Positions 25,514 to 34,582 of a stretch of DNA of 64,000 nt are shown piece by piece. The translations under genes and the position numbers were made by a program. The notes under the pieces are model-generated. The model was not told the DNA's origin. It did no database searches and saw only the letters and a program-made list of their open reading frames with translations. The stretch covers positions 1,918,501 through 1,982,500 of the forward strand of contig CP097899.1 of the NCBI GenBank assembly GCA_023639215.1, given 5' to 3'. Numbering within the stretch: position 1 is the stretch's first letter; each line of letters begins with the position of its first letter. The DNA comes from Candidatus Pristimantibacillus lignocellulolyticus (GTDB lineage Bacteria > Bacillota > Bacilli > Paenibacillales > Paenibacillaceae).

Positions 25514-25984
25514 ATGCCACGCAAAGGTCCTGTAACAAAACGCGATGTGCTACCAGATCCGTTGTATAATTCAAAGTTGGTAACTCGTCTTATCAACCGT
25601 ATTATGTTGGACGGTAAGAGAGGAACTGCACAAACGATTCTTTATGATGCATTCAAATTGGTTCAAGAACGTTCTGGAAATGATCCAATGGAAGTTTTTG
25701 AAGCAGCAATGAAAAACATCATGCCTGTACTTGAGGTTAAAGCTCGCCGTGTAGGTGGTGCTAACTATCAAGTGCCTATCGAAGTTAAACCTGAACGTCG
25801 TACTGCTCTTGCATTACGTTGGTTGGTTAACTACTCCCGTAACCGCGGTGAGAAAACGATGGAAGAACGTTTGGCGGCTGAAATCATGGATGCATCTAAC
25901 AACACTGGTGCAGCTGTGAAGAAACGCGAAGATACACACAAAATGGCTGAAGCTAACAAAGCTTTCGCTCACTACCGTTGGTAG
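25514..25984 (+). CDS. rpsG: 30S ribosomal protein S7
   Basis: A 156-residue primary 16S rRNA binding protein of the 30S head. Family motifs include KRDVLPDPLYNSKLVTRLI, MLDGKRGTAQTILY, RVGGANYQVPIEV and the C-terminal ANKAFAHYRW. ATG 25514 is preferred over an in-frame start at 25493 because AAAGGGGG lies just before it. It is cotranscribed with rpsL and fusA. Confidence 0.96.
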   Translation: MPRKGPVTKRDVLPDPLYNSKLVTRLINRIMLDGKRGTAQTILYDAFKLVQERSGNDPMEVFEAAMKNIMPVLEVKARRVGGANYQVPIEVKPERRTALALRWLVNYSRNRGEKTMEERLAAEIMDASNNTGAAVKKREDTHKMAEANKAFAHYRW

Positions 25985-26011
25985 GATAAACCACGAAAAG
26001 AGGAAAATTCG

Positions 26012-28090
26012 ATGGCAAAAAGAGAGTTCTCCTTGGAAAATACACGTAATATCGGTATCATGGCGCATATCGATGCGGGTAAAACAACTACAACTGAGCG
26101 TATCCTGTTCTTCACTGGACGTACTCACAAAATTGGTGAGGTACATGAAGGTGCAGCAACAATGGACTGGATGGAGCAAGAGCAAGAGCGTGGTATCACG
26201 ATCACTTCTGCTGCAACAACAGCTGCTTGGAAGGGTAACCGCATCAATATCATCGATACTCCGGGTCACGTAGACTTCACGGTTGAAGTTGAACGTTCTC
26301 TTCGTGTATTGGACGGAGCTGTAGGTGTTTTCAGTGCTAAAGAAGGCGTTGAGCCTCAGTCTGAAACAGTTTGGCGTCAAGCAGATAAATACGGGGTTCC
26401 TCGTATTGCTTACGTTAACAAAATGGACATCATCGGTGCTGATTACCTAAACGTAATTAAGGACATGAATGAGCGTCTACAAGCTAATGCAGTAGCAATT
26501 CAAGTACCTATGGGTGCTGAAAATGACTTCATCGGTGTTATCGATATTATTGAACGTAAGTCTTACACTTATGTTGATGATCTTGGTAAAGATCCAGTAG
26601 TTGGTGAAGTTCCTGCACAATATGCGGAGCAAGTTGAAGAATTGCGTGCTATCTTGGTAGAAAAAGTTTCTGAGCTTGATGAAGTTTTGATGGATAAGTA
26701 TTTGGAAGGCGAAGAAATTTCAATTCCAGAAATCAAAGCTGCACTTCGTAAAGGCGTTTGCGAAACTAAAATCTATCCAGTAGTAGCTGGTTCATCTTAC
26801 CGTAACAAAGGTGTTCAATTGGTTCTTGATGCAGTAGTAGATTACCTACCTGCTCCAGTTGACATCGAAGCAATTAAAGGTACATTAGAAGATGGTACTG
26901 AAAGTTCTCGTCCTTCTGATGATTCAGAACCTTTCTCTGCTCTAGCTTTCAAAATTATGACGGATCCTTATGTTGGTCGTTTGACGTTCTTCCGCGTATA
27001 TTCTGGTGTTCTTACATCAGGTTCTTACGTGCTGAACTCTACAAAAGGCAAACGTGAGCGTGTTGGTCGTATACTACAAATGCATGCAAACAGCCGTCAA
27101 GAGATTCAAGAAGTATTCTCTGGTGATATTGCAGCAGCTGTAGGTTTGAAAGATACTACGACTGGTGATACATTATGTGATGAAAAGGCACCAATTATCC
27201 TTGAATCCATGAACTTCCCTGATCCAGTTATTCAAATCGCTATCGAGCCTAAGACGAAAGCTGACCAAGATAAACTTGGTATTGCAATCTCTAAGCTTGC
27301 TGAAGAAGATCCAACTTTCCGTGCTTACACTGACGAAGAAACGAACCAAACAATCATCGCAGGTATGGGTGAGCTTCACCTTGAAATCCTAGTTGATCGT
27401 ATGAAACGTGAATTCAAAGTTGAGACAACTGTTGGTGCTCCTCAAGTAGCATACCGTGAGACTTTCACAGCAGGTGCGAAAGTGGAAGGTAAGTTTGTTC
27501 GTCAATCAGGTGGTAAAGGTCAATTCGGTCATTGTTGGGTTGAATTTGAACCGCTTGAACCAGGTTCAGGCTTTATCTTTGAAAGTAAAGTCGTGGGTGG
27601 TTCTATTCCTCGTGAATATATCGGACCAATCCAAGCTGGTATTGAAGAATCAATGAAAAATGGTGTTATCGCTGGTTACCCACTAGTTGATGTTAAAGCA
27701 ACTGTTGTTGACGGTTCTTACCATGATGTCGATTCTTCTGAGATGGCGTTCAAAATCGCAGGTTCAATGGCACTTAAAGCTGCCAAAGAAAAATGTATGC
27801 CGGTTATTCTTGAGCCAATCATGAAAGTTGAAGTTACAGTTCCTGAAGAATACTTCGGTGATGTAATGGGTATGATCAGCTCTCGTCGTGGACGTATTGA
27901 AGGATCAGATATGCGTTCAGGTGCACAGATTGTTCGTTCTAAAGTGCCTTTGTCTGAGATGTTTGGTTATTCTACAACTCTACGTTCTGGTACTCAAGGT
28001 CGTGGCGTATTCTCTATGGAGCTTTCTCACTATGAAGAAGTTCCTAAGTCAATCGCTGAAGCAATCATTGCAAAAAACAAAGGTGAATAA
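26012..28090 (+). CDS. fusA: Translation elongation factor G
   Basis: A 692-residue GTPase that drives translocation. G1 is AHIDAGKTTTTERIL, the switch region is ERGITITSAATT, G3 is DTPGHVDF and G4 is NKMD. Domains II to V follow to EAIIAKNKGE. AGAGGAAAATTCG precedes ATG 26012. It is 27 bp after rpsG and 105 bp before tuf. Confidence 0.97.
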   Translation: MAKREFSLENTRNIGIMAHIDAGKTTTTERILFFTGRTHKIGEVHEGAATMDWMEQEQERGITITSAATTAAWKGNRINIIDTPGHVDFTVEVERSLRVLDGAVGVFSAKEGVEPQSETVWRQADKYGVPRIAYVNKMDIIGADYLNVIKDMNERLQANAVAIQVPMGAENDFIGVIDIIERKSYTYVDDLGKDPVVGEVPAQYAEQVEELRAILVEKVSELDEVLMDKYLEGEEISIPEIKAALRKGVCETKIYPVVAGSSYRNKGVQLVLDAVVDYLPAPVDIEAIKGTLEDGTESSRPSDDSEPFSALAFKIMTDPYVGRLTFFRVYSGVLTSGSYVLNSTKGKRERVGRILQMHANSRQEIQEVFSGDIAAAVGLKDTTTGDTLCDEKAPIILESMNFPDPVIQIAIEPKTKADQDKLGIAISKLAEEDPTFRAYTDEETNQTIIAGMGELHLEILVDRMKREFKVETTVGAPQVAYRETFTAGAKVEGKFVRQSGGKGQFGHCWVEFEPLEPGSGFIFESKVVGGSIPREYIGPIQAGIEESMKNGVIAGYPLVDVKATVVDGSYHDVDSSEMAFKIAGSMALKAAKEKCMPVILEPIMKVEVTVPEEYFGDVMGMISSRRGRIEGSDMRSGAQIVRSKVPLSEMFGYSTTLRSGTQGRGVFSMELSHYEEVPKSIAEAIIAKNKGE

Positions 28091-28107
28091 TCTCACTTTT
28101 GAAAAGT

Positions 28108-28150
28108 TTGATTTTAGCCGAAATTAGATATAAAATATCTAATATCGGCT
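28108..28150 (+). promoter_or_regulatory. Promoter and overlapping hairpin upstream of tuf
   Basis: TTGATT at 28108-28113 and TAAAAT at 28131-28136 are spaced by 17 bp. The -10 lies in the loop of an inverted repeat, AGCCGA-AA-TTAGATAT / ATATCTAA-TA-TCGGCT (28116-28150). It would allow EF-Tu to be made in excess of EF-G. Confidence 0.5.
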
Positions 28151-28195
28151 TACACATAAAAAAATTATTAGATATATTGAGGAGGATTAAGTTCA

Positions 28196-29386
28196 ATGGC
28201 AAAAGCTAAATTTGACCGTTCTAAACCGCACGTAAATATCGGTACTATTGGTCACGTCGATCATGGTAAAACTACTCTTACAGCTGCAATCACTACTGTA
28301 CTATCTAAAACATATGGTGGTGCTGCGATTGCGTTTGATCAAATCGATAAAGCTCCAGAAGAGCGCGAGCGTGGTATCACAATCTCTACTTCTCACGTAG
28401 AGTATGAAACACCAACTCGTCACTATGCACACGTTGACTGCCCAGGTCACGCCGATTATGTTAAAAACATGATCACTGGTGCTGCACAAATGGACGGAGC
28501 TATCCTAGTTGTATCTGCAACTGATGGTCCTATGCCACAAACTCGTGAGCACATCTTGCTTTCTCGTCAAGTAGGTGTTCCTTACATCGTAGTATTCTTG
28601 AACAAATGTGATATGGTTGAAGATGAAGAGCTTCTTGAACTTGTAGAAATGGAAGTTCGTGACCTTCTTAGCGAATACGATTTCCCTGGTGATGATACTC
28701 CAATCATCCGTGGTTCTGCTCGTGAAGCACTTCAAAACACTGATGGTCCTTGGGCTTCTAAAATCATTGAATTGTTCGAGCAAGTTGACACTTACATTCC
28801 AACTCCGGAACGTGATGTTAACAAACCATTCCTTATGCCTGTTGAGGATGTATTCACAATCACTGGTCGTGGTACTGTTGCTACTGGTCGTGTTGAGCGT
28901 GGAGAAATTAAAGTTGGTGATGAGATCGAAATTATCGGTCTTCAAGAAGAAACTCGTAAGTCTGTAGTAACAGGCGTAGAGATGTTCCGTAAATTGCTTG
29001 ACTATGCTCAAGCAGGGGACAACGTTGGTGCACTACTTCGTGGTGTAGATCGTAAAGATATCGAGCGCGGTCAAGTATTGGCTAAACCAGGTTCTGTTAA
29101 GCCTCATACTAACTTCACAGCTCAAATCTACGTTCTTACTAAAGAAGAGGGTGGCCGTCATAAGCCATTCTTCACTGGTTACCGTCCACAGTTCTACTTC
29201 CGTACAACTGACGTAACTGGTATCATCAACCTTCCTGAAGGTTCTGAAATGGTTATGCCTGGTGACAACATCGAAGTAACAGTTGAATTGATCGCTCCAA
29301 TCGCGGTAGAAGACGGTACTCGCTTCTCAATCCGTGAAGGTGGTCGTACAGTTGGTGCCGGTGCGGTTGCATCTATCCAAGCTTAA
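28196..29386 (+). CDS. tuf: Translation elongation factor Tu
   Basis: A 396-residue GTPase that delivers aminoacyl-tRNA. G1 is GHVDHGKTTLTAAI, the switch is ERERGITISTSHVEYE, G3 is DCPGHADY and G4 is NKCDMVED. Domain III ends with REGGRTVGAGAVASI. GAGGAGG precedes ATG 28196. It closes the str cluster and is followed by a strong terminator. Confidence 0.97.
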   Translation: MAKAKFDRSKPHVNIGTIGHVDHGKTTLTAAITTVLSKTYGGAAIAFDQIDKAPEERERGITISTSHVEYETPTRHYAHVDCPGHADYVKNMITGAAQMDGAILVVSATDGPMPQTREHILLSRQVGVPYIVVFLNKCDMVEDEELLELVEMEVRDLLSEYDFPGDDTPIIRGSAREALQNTDGPWASKIIELFEQVDTYIPTPERDVNKPFLMPVEDVFTITGRGTVATGRVERGEIKVGDEIEIIGLQEETRKSVVTGVEMFRKLLDYAQAGDNVGALLRGVDRKDIERGQVLAKPGSVKPHTNFTAQIYVLTKEEGGRHKPFFTGYRPQFYFRTTDVTGIINLPEGSEMVMPGDNIEVTVELIAPIAVEDGTRFSIREGGRTVGAGAVASIQA

Positions 29387-29411
29387 TAAACTCGCAGCAT
29401 AAGCTGCTTAT

Positions 29412-29449
29412 AAAGAAGCCTCCATGAAAATGGAGGCTTCTTTTTTTGT
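29412..29449 (+). terminator. Terminator after tuf
   Basis: AAAGAAGCCTCCA pairs with TGGAGGCTTCTTT around TGAAAA, followed by TTTT. A very stable, classical intrinsic terminator. Confidence 0.92.
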
Positions 29450-29511
29450 GGATGTAGTAACCTTTTAATCTTTCAAGATTTAGTGCGATAATACTTTATC
29501 GTTTAGAAGTA

Positions 29512-29540
29512 TTGACGTATTAAACTTGTCCCATTAAGAT
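29512..29540 (+). promoter_or_regulatory. Sigma-A type promoter for the ABC importer operon
   Basis: TTGACG at 29512-29517 and TAAGAT at 29535-29540, with a 17-bp spacer, lie about 60 bp before the lipoprotein gene. No T-box or other recognised riboswitch is seen between it and the start. Confidence 0.7.
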
Positions 29541-29599
29541 GATGAAAAGAATAGATATATATTTATTCTGAAATAAAAATACAATGGGGGTTCATTTCA

Positions 29600-30679
29600 A
29601 TGAAAAAGAAATTATTGTTAGGTTTTGTTTTGGCAACTATCATGTTAGTAATTGCAGCATGCGGCAACAACGATACTAGTAATAGCAATACATCTGGTTC
29701 CACTAGTACAAACAATAGTTCTTCTAATACGAATAATACAGAAACAACAATCGATGGTGATGATAAGCAATATAAAGTTGCTATTTCTCAATTCGTAGAA
29801 CACGCATCGCTTGACGCAGTACGTGACGGTATTATTGCTGCTTTAAAAGACGGTGGTATTGAGGAAGGAAAAAATTTAACTATTGATTATCAGAATACAC
29901 AAGCTGATTTTAATAATTTAACCGCTGTATCGCAGAAAATTAAATCTGGTAAGCCGGATGTTGCTGTTGGAATAGCAACGCCAAATGCGATTTCTTTAGT
30001 TGACGAAATTACTGATATCCCTGTTGTATTTGCAGCAGTTACTGATCCAATCGATGCTAAGCTTGTTCCAACTCTAGAAGCATCAGGTGGTAATGTAACT
30101 GGTGCGTCCGATTCAAACCCAGATGCAATTGAGCCGTTAATGGATTTTATTGCAAAAGAGTTCCCTAACGTTAAAAAAGTAGGCATTGTTATTAATAAGA
30201 GTGAACCAAATGCTGTTGTAATGGCTGAAACAGCCAAAAATCGTTTGGCAACTCATAATATTGGTTGGGAAGAAGCGCCAATTGTTAACGGTTCTGATGT
30301 ACAACAAGCTGCACAATCGCTAGTTGGTCGCGTAGATGCGATTTATATTACTCTTGATAACACAGTTGTTGAATCAGTAGATGCGATTATTGATGTTGCG
30401 TACGAGCATGATATTCCTTTCTTCTCTGCCGATCGCGATACTGTTGAGAAAGGCGCTTTTGCAACGCTTGGTTTCAGATATTATGATCATGGCTACGAAG
30501 TTGGTCAAATGCTGCTTGAAATTTTAAAAGATGGTAAAAAACCTGGTGATATGAATGTCCGTAAACCAGAACAGCTTGATTTCATTCTTAATATGAAAGC
30601 TGCCCAAGAGATGGGAATTACAGTTACGGATGCAATGAAAGATTATGTTAAAGATCCAGCACAAAACATTCTTGAATAG
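29600..30679 (+). CDS. ABC transporter substrate-binding lipoprotein (COG2984 type)
   Basis: A 359-residue exported lipoprotein: a signal peptide with lipobox VIAAC (Cys21), a Ser/Thr/Asn-rich linker, then a two-lobe binding domain of the ABC_sub_bind family (KVAISQFVEHASLDAVRDGI, VGIATPNAIS, VFAAVTDPIDAKLV, FSADRDTVEKGAFATLGFRYYDHGYEVGQM). Family members such as TrpX of streptococci are linked to tryptophan or tyrosine uptake. The substrate here is not proven. The permease and ATPase follow. The module sits between tuf and rpsJ, an unusual location. Confidence 0.85.
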   Translation: MKKKLLLGFVLATIMLVIAACGNNDTSNSNTSGSTSTNNSSSNTNNTETTIDGDDKQYKVAISQFVEHASLDAVRDGIIAALKDGGIEEGKNLTIDYQNTQADFNNLTAVSQKIKSGKPDVAVGIATPNAISLVDEITDIPVVFAAVTDPIDAKLVPTLEASGGNVTGASDSNPDAIEPLMDFIAKEFPNVKKVGIVINKSEPNAVVMAETAKNRLATHNIGWEEAPIVNGSDVQQAAQSLVGRVDAIYITLDNTVVESVDAIIDVAYEHDIPFFSADRDTVEKGAFATLGFRYYDHGYEVGQMLLEILKDGKKPGDMNVRKPEQLDFILNMKAAQEMGITVTDAMKDYVKDPAQNILE

Positions 30680-30713
30680 GATGTAAGAACTATTAAATAG
30701 AAAATATCGAATA

Positions 30714-30756
30714 AAACTATACTGGGGGATCAGACGCTGATTCCCCAGTATAGTTT
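30714..30756 (+). other. Strong hairpin between binding-protein and permease genes
   Basis: AAACTATACTGGGG and CCCCAGTATAGTTT pair fully, and GATCA/TGATT adds inner pairs. Only GTAG follows, with no T-run, so it probably stabilises the 3' end of the binding-protein mRNA and sets the excess of that protein over the membrane parts. Confidence 0.65.
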
Positions 30757-30776
30757 GTAGAGACAGGAGGAGCATT

Positions 30777-31727
30777 ATGGTAACATCTTTAATTGGTGCC
30801 GTGGAGAGTGGACTGCTGTATGCGTTAATGGCATTAGGAGTTTTTATTACTTTCCGTATACTTGATTTTCCCGACCTTACGGTTGACGGAAGCTTTACTA
30901 CAGGTGCAGGCATCGCTACGGTAATGACACTAAATGGTGTACATCCTGTTCTATCGTTGCTGTGTGCATTTTGTGGTGGTGCACTTGCGGGTTTGATGAC
31001 AGGTTTATTGCATACGAAAGGAAAAATAAATGGGCTATTATCAGGTATTATTATGATGATTGCACTATATTCTATTAACCTTCGTATTATGGGAAAACCA
31101 AATTTAACACTCCGTAATGAAGCTAATTTATTTGATGGAGCTCCGATGATTGTGAAAGGCGCACCAGCTTTATTGATCGGTTTAATATTAGCAGTTGCTG
31201 TAAAAATTATTTTAGACTTGTTTTTCAAAACGAACATTGGCTTAAGTCTTCGGGCAACAGGTGATAACAAACGTATGATTCAAAGCTTTGGTGCAAATAC
31301 AGATATGACAACAATTCTGGGTGTATCCCTTTCTAATGCTTTGGTAGCTACATCAGGCGCATTGATAGCATTTTCCACTAAACAGGCGAATGCAAATATG
31401 GGAGTGGGTATGATTGTTATCGGACTTGCATCTGTTATTATAGGTGAGGCGATCTTCGGTAAGAGAACGATATTCCGCACGACATTAGCTGTATTATTTG
31501 GAGCTATTATTTATCGTATAATCTATGCTCTAGCGCTACGAGTGCCCGGTATGGATGCGCAAGATATGAAGCTAATTACAGCGATTATTATTATATGTGC
31601 ACTCGTTATTCCGACAGTGAAGACAGCAGTGACAGAAAAACAAATCTCGCGCAAACGAGCCCGAGAGGTAATGATTAGCTTAGAAACTAATTCTGCAAGT
31701 AAGGAGGGAGTTAATGCTAAATATTAA
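30777..31727 (+). CDS. ABC transporter permease (COG4120 type)
   Basis: A 316-residue membrane protein of the branched-chain amino acid/LivH-like permease class, with about eight hydrophobic segments. Conserved stretches include FRILDFPDLTVDGSF near the N-terminus, LSLRATGDNKRMIQSFGANT (the likely ATPase-coupling loop) and GLASVIIGEAIFG. AGGAGGAGC precedes ATG 30777. The 3' end overlaps the ATPase gene by 14 bp, indicating translational coupling. Confidence 0.88.
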   Translation: MVTSLIGAVESGLLYALMALGVFITFRILDFPDLTVDGSFTTGAGIATVMTLNGVHPVLSLLCAFCGGALAGLMTGLLHTKGKINGLLSGIIMMIALYSINLRIMGKPNLTLRNEANLFDGAPMIVKGAPALLIGLILAVAVKIILDLFFKTNIGLSLRATGDNKRMIQSFGANTDMTTILGVSLSNALVATSGALIAFSTKQANANMGVGMIVIGLASVIIGEAIFGKRTIFRTTLAVLFGAIIYRIIYALALRVPGMDAQDMKLITAIIIICALVIPTVKTAVTEKQISRKRAREVMISLETNSASKEGVNAKY

Positions 31728-32508
31728 TGATGTTTCCAAGTTATTCAATCCTGGAACTGTAGATGAAAAAGTAGCCTTACTTAAAGCGGACCTTCATCTT
31801 AAAGCTGGTGACTTCATTACAATTATTGGAAGTAATGGTGCGGGTAAATCAACATTAATGAATATTATTTCGGGAGTTTTGAAACCTGATATCGGAACAA
31901 TACAAATTGATGGTAATGATGTTAGTCACTTACCAGAGCATACTCGTAGTAAATGGATAGGTAGAGTGTTCCAAGATCCGATGGCGGGTACTGCGCCGAG
32001 GATGACTATTGAAGAGAATTTAGCAATTGCATATAAGCGTGGTCAAAAAAGAAAATTAACTTTTGGTGTAACACATAAAACTAAAACGATTTTCAAAGAA
32101 GAGCTATCTCGCCTTGGCATAGGACTGGAGAATCGTATGTCAGCTCAGGTTGGTATGCTGTCGGGCGGGGAGAGACAAGCATTAAGTTTGTTGATGGCGA
32201 CATTTACAAGACCGCAAATATTATTGTTGGATGAGCATACTGCTGCACTAGACCCTGCTCGAGCTGAACTTGTAACGGATTTGACAGAAAAGATTGTAAG
32301 AGAACTAAACTTGACTACTTTAATGGTTACTCATAATATGGAACAAGCGATTCGTCTGGGTAATCGCTTGATTATGATGGATAAGGGGCAAATTATATTA
32401 CAAGTTGATCCGGAGCGTAAAGAGGATTTAACGGTTGCAGGTTTGCTTAAAGAGTTTGAACAAATAAGCGGTAAAGCTATGGCTGATGATCGCGTAGTTC
32501 TTGGTTAA
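31714..32508 (+). CDS. ABC transporter ATP-binding protein (COG1101 type)
   Basis: A 264-residue ATPase. Walker A is GSNGAGKST at residues 39-47, the signature is LSGGERQAL, Walker B is ILLLDEHTAALDP, and the switch His is in VTHNMEQAI. It works with the lipoprotein and permease above as an aromatic-amino-acid type importer (inference from family). AAGGAGGGAG within the permease gene serves as ribosome binding site. A terminator follows at 32556. Confidence 0.9.
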   Translation: MLNINDVSKLFNPGTVDEKVALLKADLHLKAGDFITIIGSNGAGKSTLMNIISGVLKPDIGTIQIDGNDVSHLPEHTRSKWIGRVFQDPMAGTAPRMTIEENLAIAYKRGQKRKLTFGVTHKTKTIFKEELSRLGIGLENRMSAQVGMLSGGERQALSLLMATFTRPQILLLDEHTAALDPARAELVTDLTEKIVRELNLTTLMVTHNMEQAIRLGNRLIMMDKGQIILQVDPERKEDLTVAGLLKEFEQISGKAMADDRVVLG

Positions 32509-32555
32509 CGCTTTGTTTGAAATGCATCACTATATATAATAGAAGAAACAAAAAC

Positions 32556-32596
32556 AAAAACAGCGATTTTCAGAGATGAAAACTCGTTGTTTTTAT
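32556..32596 (+). terminator. Terminator after the ABC operon
   Basis: AAAAACAGCG pairs with CGTTGTTTTT (one G-T pair), with an inner ATTTTC/GAAAAC stem. It ends in TTTTTAT. Confidence 0.75.
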
Positions 32597-32792
32597 TTGG
32601 AACATGACAAGTGCAGTGTAAACTTATATAATAGTACAAGTGCTCAGGTTAATGGATGACTCGAAACGCTCGCTTGTACTCATTAAGCTATTCTATGGAA
32701 CAACTATTAGTGATGATAAGCGTACGCTTTGATCTATTAATTAGAGAATAAAACGTCGAAAAAAACAATTATTGTACAAGGTATAAAATTAG

Positions 32793-32821
32793 TTGCAATC
32801 ATATGCCTACTCGTGTATAAT
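32793..32821 (+). promoter_or_regulatory. Main promoter of the S10-spc-alpha cluster
   Basis: TTGCAA at 32793-32798 and a perfect TATAAT at 32816-32821 have a 17-bp spacer. It is the only strong promoter seen before rpsJ. The 449-bp gap from the ABC operon holds the terminator, this promoter and a structured leader. Confidence 0.82.
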
Positions 32822-32827
32822 ATTGAC

Positions 32828-32957
32828 TGTTGGTCTGACGTTGCGTTGATGTGAGAGGTTGCCGACACACCCGGCCCCTTTGCCATGGGGCATGTGTAGG
32901 GTTTTCTTACGGAGTATGTCCGATTAAAAAATTGGGCGATAGAAGGAGGGACTTAAA
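32828..32957 (+). promoter_or_regulatory. Structured rpsJ (S10 operon) leader
   Basis: GAGAGGTTGCCGACACACCC is followed by a hairpin in which CCCC (32875-32878) faces GGGG (32887-32890) and ACAC faces GTGT. This GC-rich block stands out from the AT-rich surroundings. A role in autoregulation by a ribosomal protein (L4 in Enterobacteria) is possible but not shown. Confidence 0.5.
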
Positions 32958-33266
32958 ATGGCAAAGCAAAAGATTCGTATTCGTTTGAAAGCATACGATC
33001 ATAGAATTCTTGACCAGTCCGCAGAGAAAATTGTTGAAACTGCAAAACGTTCCGGTGCAGGTGTATCCGGTCCGATTCCGTTACCAACGGAAAAAACAAT
33101 CATCACTGTTCTACGTGCTGTGCATAAGTACAAGGATTCTCGCGAGCAATTCGAGCAACGCACTCATAAGCGTTTAATCGATATCGTGAATCCTACGCCG
33201 CAGACTGTTGATGCATTGATGCGTCTGGATCTACCATCCGGTGTAGATATCGAAATCAAACTGTAA
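32958..33266 (+). CDS. rpsJ: 30S ribosomal protein S10
   Basis: A 102-residue 30S head protein, also the NusE antitermination factor. Conserved: IRIRLKAYDHRILDQSAEKI, GPIPLPTEKTIITVLR and the C-terminal LPSGVDIEIKL. GAAGGAGGGAC precedes ATG 32958. It is first gene of the S10 operon. Confidence 0.97.
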   Translation: MAKQKIRIRLKAYDHRILDQSAEKIVETAKRSGAGVSGPIPLPTEKTIITVLRAVHKYKDSREQFEQRTHKRLIDIVNPTPQTVDALMRLDLPSGVDIEIKL

Positions 33267-33306
33267 GAAGAATTAATGCGAGTATAGAGAGGAATGAGGT
33301 GTCAAC

Positions 33307-33930
33307 ATGAAAGGTATCTTAGGTAAAAAACTTGGTATGACTCAAGTATTTACTCCTGAAGGTAACGTAATTCCAGTAACAGTAATTGAAGCTGGTCCTT
33401 GCGTAGTCTTACAGAAGAAAGACTTGGAAAACGATGGCTATGAAGCTGTTCAACTTGGTTTTGCTGACAAAAAAGAAAGCAGATCCAATAAACCAGAAGC
33501 TGGTCACGCTAAAAAAGCTAACACAACTCCTAAGCGCTACGTTCGCGAAATTCGTGGAATTAATCTTGGTGAGTATGAAGTTGGCCAAATCGTGTCAGCT
33601 GACTTGTTCGCACAAGGCGAATTTGTTGACGTAACAGGTATTTCTAAAGGTAAAGGATTCGCGGGTGTAATCAAACGTTGGGGTCAAAGTACTGGTCCAA
33701 TGTCACATGGTTCTCGTTATCACCGTGGTCCAGGTTCAATGGGTTCTATCCAAGCGAACCGCGTACCGAAAGGTAAACGCCTACCAGGACATATGGGTAC
33801 AGAAACAGTTACTATTCAAAAATTAGAAGTTATTCGTGTAGACGCTGAGCGTAACGTTCTTCTAATTAAAGGTTCTATCCCAGGTCCTAAAAACGGATTT
33901 GTAAATATTAAACAAACGGTTAAGAACTAA
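33307..33930 (+). CDS. rplC: 50S ribosomal protein L3
   Basis: A 207-residue protein whose long loop reaches the peptidyl transferase centre. Seen: GILGKKLGMTQVF, GKGFAGVIKRWG and SMGSIQANRVPKGKRLPGHMG. ATG 33307 follows a weak GAGGTG. It is 40 bp after rpsJ. Confidence 0.97.
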   Translation: MKGILGKKLGMTQVFTPEGNVIPVTVIEAGPCVVLQKKDLENDGYEAVQLGFADKKESRSNKPEAGHAKKANTTPKRYVREIRGINLGEYEVGQIVSADLFAQGEFVDVTGISKGKGFAGVIKRWGQSTGPMSHGSRYHRGPGSMGSIQANRVPKGKRLPGHMGTETVTIQKLEVIRVDAERNVLLIKGSIPGPKNGFVNIKQTVKN

Positions 33931-33958
33931 TTGTTGTTGAAGAAAGGAGGAACAAGAA

Positions 33959-34582
33959 ATGCCTAAAGTAACAGTATTCAATGTGAGTGGTGCACAAGTT
34001 GGCGAACTAGAACTAGCTGATAGCGTGTTCGGTATCCAACCGCATGTTCATGTTATGCATAGTGCTGTCCTTCTGCAACAAGCTGCAGAACGTCAAGGAA
34101 CGCACAAAACTAAAGGACGCTCCGAAGTACGCGGCGGTGGACGTAAACCTTGGAAACAAAAAGGTACAGGTCGTGCTCGTCAAGGTAGTATCCGCTCTCC
34201 ACAATGGGTTGGTGGTGGTGTTGTATTCGGCCCTACACCTCGCTCATACGGCTTCAAACTTCCTAAAAAAGTTCGTCGCCTTGCGATCAAATCTGCACTT
34301 TCTTCTAAAGTAGTTGCAGAAAACATCATCGTTTTGGATCAACTTGCATTCGCAACTCCAAAAACGAAAGAGTTCGCAAACATTCTTAACAACCTTAAAG
34401 TAGAACGTAAAGCTTTGGTTGTAACTGCTAACTACGAGGATAACGTAGCATTGTCTGCTCGTAACATCCCTGGAGTTAAATTCGTCGCTGCTGATGGCAT
34501 CAATGTTCGTGATGTTCTTGTCTATGACAAGTTGATCATCACTAAAGAAGCGGTAGAGAAAGTACAGGAGGTGCTTGCATAA
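33959..34582 (+). CDS. rplD: 50S ribosomal protein L4
   Basis: A 207-residue protein lining the exit tunnel. The tunnel loop reads KPWKQKGTGRARQGSIRSPQ, then W-V-GGG, where relatives that I know have a basic residue after the tryptophan (Val84 here, codon 34208-34210). The rest is typical. AAAGGAGGA precedes ATG 33959. Its TAA overlaps the rplW ATG by one base. Confidence 0.96.
   Translation: MPKVTVFNVSGAQVGELELADSVFGIQPHVHVMHSAVLLQQAAERQGTHKTKGRSEVRGGGRKPWKQKGTGRARQGSIRSPQWVGGGVVFGPTPRSYGFKLPKKVRRLAIKSALSSKVVAENIIVLDQLAFATPKTKEFANILNNLKVERKALVVTANYEDNVALSARNIPGVKFVAADGINVRDVLVYDKLIITKEAVEKVQEVLA

Noticed and set aside
25814..26380. 188-codon open frame on the minus strand
   Set aside because: Antisense to rpsG and fusA; composition is a mirror of those genes.
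30524..31270. 248-codon open frame on the minus strand
   Set aside because: Antisense to the ABC permease and the end of the lipoprotein gene, with no ribosome binding site; an effect of hydrophobic codons on the other strand.
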